Shown in pieces: positions 62,231 through 64,000 of a DNA stretch of 64,000 bases. The notes under the pieces are model-generated. The model was not told where the DNA came from and did no database searches. It saw only the letters and a list, made by a program, of their open reading frames with translations. This DNA is from Corynebacterium sphenisci DSM 44792 (GTDB lineage Bacteria > Actinomycetota > Actinomycetes > Mycobacteriales > Mycobacteriaceae), in NCBI RefSeq assembly GCF_001941505.1, contig NZ_CP009248.1, forward strand, positions 2,480,001 to 2,544,000. The letters are read 5' to 3'. Position 1 is the stretch's first letter; each line of letters starts with the position of its first letter. The position numbers and the translations under genes are program-made.

Positions 62231-62370
62231 TGTGCCCTCTCCCTCCTCCCGGTGCCGCCCGAGACGGGGGCCCGGATAGCGTCGCTTCCAACCCCAACGG
62301 TACCCCCGGCGCGGAACGCTTTCCAGGGTTCCGGTTGCGGTTGACCGGGCCCGGGCCCCACCCGGCGCGC

Positions 62371-62376
62371 TACCCT
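62371..62376 (+). promoter_or_regulatory. Candidate -10 box, leaderless pseudouridine synthase gene
   Basis: TACCCT lies six bases before ATG 62383, in the 152-base gap divergent from uspA. Confidence 0.5.
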
Positions 62377-62382
62377 GCGGGC

Positions 62383-63339
62383 ATGTCCCCCCGTCGCCGC
62401 CGAGGCGCCCCGCTGCCGCCCCGCGGCGGCCTCACCGCCTCCCGGGTGCGCTGCCCCGCCGAGGGCGTCACCGCCGGCGAGCTCATCGCCGCCGCGGTGG
62501 CCGGGCAGCGCCGCCGGCACCCCGCCGATGACGCGGCCGCGGTCGCCGCCCGCTTCGCCGCCGGCGAGGTCGTCGACGCCGCCGGCCGCCCGGTGGCCCC
62601 GGAGGAGATCCTCCCCGCCGGCGCCGACCTGTGGTTTCGCCGGATGCCCGCCCCGGAGCGGACCATCGCCGGGCCGATGCCGATCGTGCACGCCGATCCG
62701 CGGGTGGTGGTCGTCGACAAACCGCCCTTCCTGGCCACCACCCCCCGCGGGGCGCATATCACCGAAACCGCGGTGGTGCGGCTGCGCCGGACCCTCGGCG
62801 AGGAGGAGCCGACCCCGGCGCACCGCCTGGACCGGCTCACCTCGGGCCTGCTGCTCTTCATCCGCCGGCCCGCCGATCGGGGCGCCTACCAGGAGTTGTT
62901 CGCCACCCCCGGGGCGGTGACCAAAATCTACGAGGCGCGCACCCCCGCCCCGGGGCGCCCGATCCCCGCCGGGACGGAGCTGGCCACCCGGCAGGAGAAG
63001 ATCCGCGGGGTGCTGCGGGCGCGCACCATCGCCGGCGAGCCCAATGCGCGCACCATCGTCGAGTCGGTGCGCGAGCTCGGCGACGGCACCGCGGTGTGGC
63101 GGCTGCGGCCGCTCACCGGGCGCACCCACCAGCTGCGGCTGCACCTGGCGGAGGCCGGCTGCCCCATCCTCGGCGACCCCCTCTACCCGGAGATCGCGCC
63201 CGCGGCGGAGGAGGACCCGGCGCGGCCGCTGCACCTGCTCTGCCGCACCCTCGCCTTCGCCGATCCGCGCACCGGGGAGCGCCGGGAGTTCCACTCCCGC
63301 CGCGACCTTCACAGCCCCGCCGCGCCGGTGCCATACTGA
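62383..63339 (+). CDS. RluA-family pseudouridine synthase
   Basis: A 318-residue RNA-modifying enzyme with the catalytic HRLDRLTSG motif (Asp, about residue 148), the VVVDKPPFLATTPRG segment (about 110) and the late LRPLTGRTHQLRLHLAEAG block (about 245). An N-terminal ~90 residues include a short S4-like region. It should isomerise uridines in rRNA or tRNA; the exact site cannot be read from sequence. ATG 62383 follows TACCCT by six bases without a ribosome site. It ends five bases before the ABC gene. Confidence 0.92.
   Translation: MSPRRRRGAPLPPRGGLTASRVRCPAEGVTAGELIAAAVAGQRRRHPADDAAAVAARFAAGEVVDAAGRPVAPEEILPAGADLWFRRMPAPERTIAGPMPIVHADPRVVVVDKPPFLATTPRGAHITETAVVRLRRTLGEEEPTPAHRLDRLTSGLLLFIRRPADRGAYQELFATPGAVTKIYEARTPAPGRPIPAGTELATRQEKIRGVLRARTIAGEPNARTIVESVRELGDGTAVWRLRPLTGRTHQLRLHLAEAGCPILGDPLYPEIAPAAEEDPARPLHLLCRTLAFADPRTGERREFHSRRDLHSPAAPVPY
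63332..63337 (+). promoter_or_regulatory. Candidate -10 box before the ABC ATPase gene
   Basis: CATACT lies seven bases before ATG 63345 and overlaps the end of the pseudouridine synthase gene. Confidence 0.4.
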
Positions 63340-63344
63340 GCCCC

Positions 63345-64000
63345 ATGCACGCCGAGCAGCCCCCCGCCCCCGCCGCCCGCGCCCGCGGCCTGACCAAGCG
63401 CTACGGCGCCGGCGACACCGCGGTCACCGCCCTGGACGGGGTGGACGTGGACTTCGCCGCCGGGGAGTTCACCGCCATCATGGGCCCCTCCGGCTCCGGC
63501 AAGTCCACCCTCATGCACTGCATGGCCGGCCTGGACGCGCCCACCGCCGGCGAGGTGCGCATCGGCGGCACCGATCTCGCCGGCCTCGACGACCGGGGGC
63601 TCACCGCGCTGCGCCGGGACCGGCTCGGCTTCGTCTTCCAGTCCTTCAACCTGGTGCCCACGCTCAGCGCCGGGGAGAACATCACCCTGCCCGCGGACAT
63701 CGCCGGGCGGCGGGTGGACCGGCCCTGGTTCGAGGAGGTCACCTCCCGGCTGGGCCTGGCCGGGCGGCTGGGGCACCTGCCCGCGGAGCTCTCCGGCGGC
63801 CAGCAGCAGCGCGTCGCCCTGGCCCGGGCCCTGGCCGGCCGGCCGGAGCTCATCTTCGGCGACGAGCCCACCGGCAACCTCGACTCCAACGCCTCCCGGG
63901 AGGTGCTCGCCATCCTGCGCGCCGCGGTCGACGAGATGGGCCAGACCGTGGTGATGGTCACCCATGATCCGGTCGCCGCCGCCTGGGCGGATCGGGTGCT
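63345..64000 (+). CDS. ABC transporter ATP-binding protein (LolD/MacB type), truncated by window end
   Basis: The first ~218 residues of an ABC ATPase. Walker A is GPSGSGKST (about residue 47), the Q-loop lies at [11 protein letters not shown] (about 103), the signature is [15 protein letters not shown] (about 146), Walker B is [13 protein letters not shown] (about 167) and the H-loop is VTHDP (about 206). The pattern fits the LolD/MacB/FtsE-like MacB-type exporters, whose permease with an extracytoplasmic domain is usually encoded next; that gene would lie beyond the window. Only a few tens of residues are missing. Confidence 0.93.
   Translation, partial: MHAEQPPAPAARARGLTKRYGAGDTAVTALDGVDVDFAAGEFTAIMGPSGSGKSTLMHCMAGLDAPTAGEVRIGGTDLAGLDDRGLTALRRDRLGFVFQSFNLVPTLSAGENITLPADIAGRRVDRPWFEEVTSRLGLAGRLGHLPAELSGGQQQRVALARALAGRPELIFGDEPTGNLDSNASREVLAILRAAVDEMGQTVVMVTHDPVAAAWADRV

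Overview
This 64 kb window is chromosomal DNA of a very high-GC mycolic-acid-producing actinobacterium, most likely a Corynebacterium. Three observations point there. The mycolate/arabinogalactan cluster accD3-pks13-fadD32-mycolyltransferases-ubiA-glfT2-glf is in the corynebacterial order. The pyk2-ldh and msrA/sodA neighbourhoods match the C. glutamicum map as I remember it. Pks13, Ag85-type mycolyltransferases, LGFP repeats and Lsr2 are all typical of Mycobacteriales. Species cannot be fixed from sequence alone. The strong GC bias makes most antisense frames open, including a 3,177-codon shadow frame, so genes were chosen by family motifs, start signals and packing.

Layout. 1-2.5 kb: the end of an MmpL (CmpL1-like) mycolate exporter, a flippase-like membrane protein and a DUF3054 protein. 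2.7-4.85 kb: three envelope-type proteins with low-complexity Pro/Gln/Gly regions (one PH-like, two TM2-domain). 5-7 kb: a POT peptide transporter and a DoxX protein. 7-25 kb, all minus strand: the mycomembrane/cell-wall cluster. Glf makes UDP-galactofuranose and GlfT2 polymerises galactan. The PAP2 phosphatase and UbiA-type transferase make the decaprenyl-phosphoryl arabinose precursor. AccD3, FadD32 and Pks13 make mycolic acid, and two mycolyltransferases and a cutinase-like lipase finish the envelope. The arabinofuranosyltransferase gene aftB, normally between mytB and ubiA, is missing. 25-27 kb: a divergent LGFP-containing amidase.

27-38.5 kb: HAD hydrolase, acyltransferase, serS, gluconate kinase/permease, three tandem RDD membrane proteins, DyP peroxidase/LysE exporter, a septum-formation protein, a small metallopeptidase, a phosphoglycerate-mutase-like gene and pheA. 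38.5-51 kb: amidase, CPBP protease, polysaccharide pyruvyl transferase, fructosamine kinase, an LCP ligase, DUF5926, GDPD, membrane protein, pyk2, L-lactate dehydrogenase and an alpha/beta-hydrolase. 51-64 kb: a small antitoxin-like protein, msrA and sodA around a striking palindrome, a crotonase, a RecB-like nuclease, DUF6474, PhoD, Lsr2, a YidC paralogue, TetR, GlsB, UspA, a pseudouridine synthase and a truncated ABC ATPase.

No tRNA, rRNA, CRISPR array, insertion sequence or prophage was seen, and no gap without a gene exceeds 300 bp. The most notable unexplained structure is a recurrent TANNNT-like hexamer 6-8 nt before start codons of about 14 genes (probable leaderless mRNAs). Others are the msrA/sodA inverted repeat, nested hairpins before phoD, phased GGTAAC repeats before glsB, and several genes that overlap tail-to-tail.
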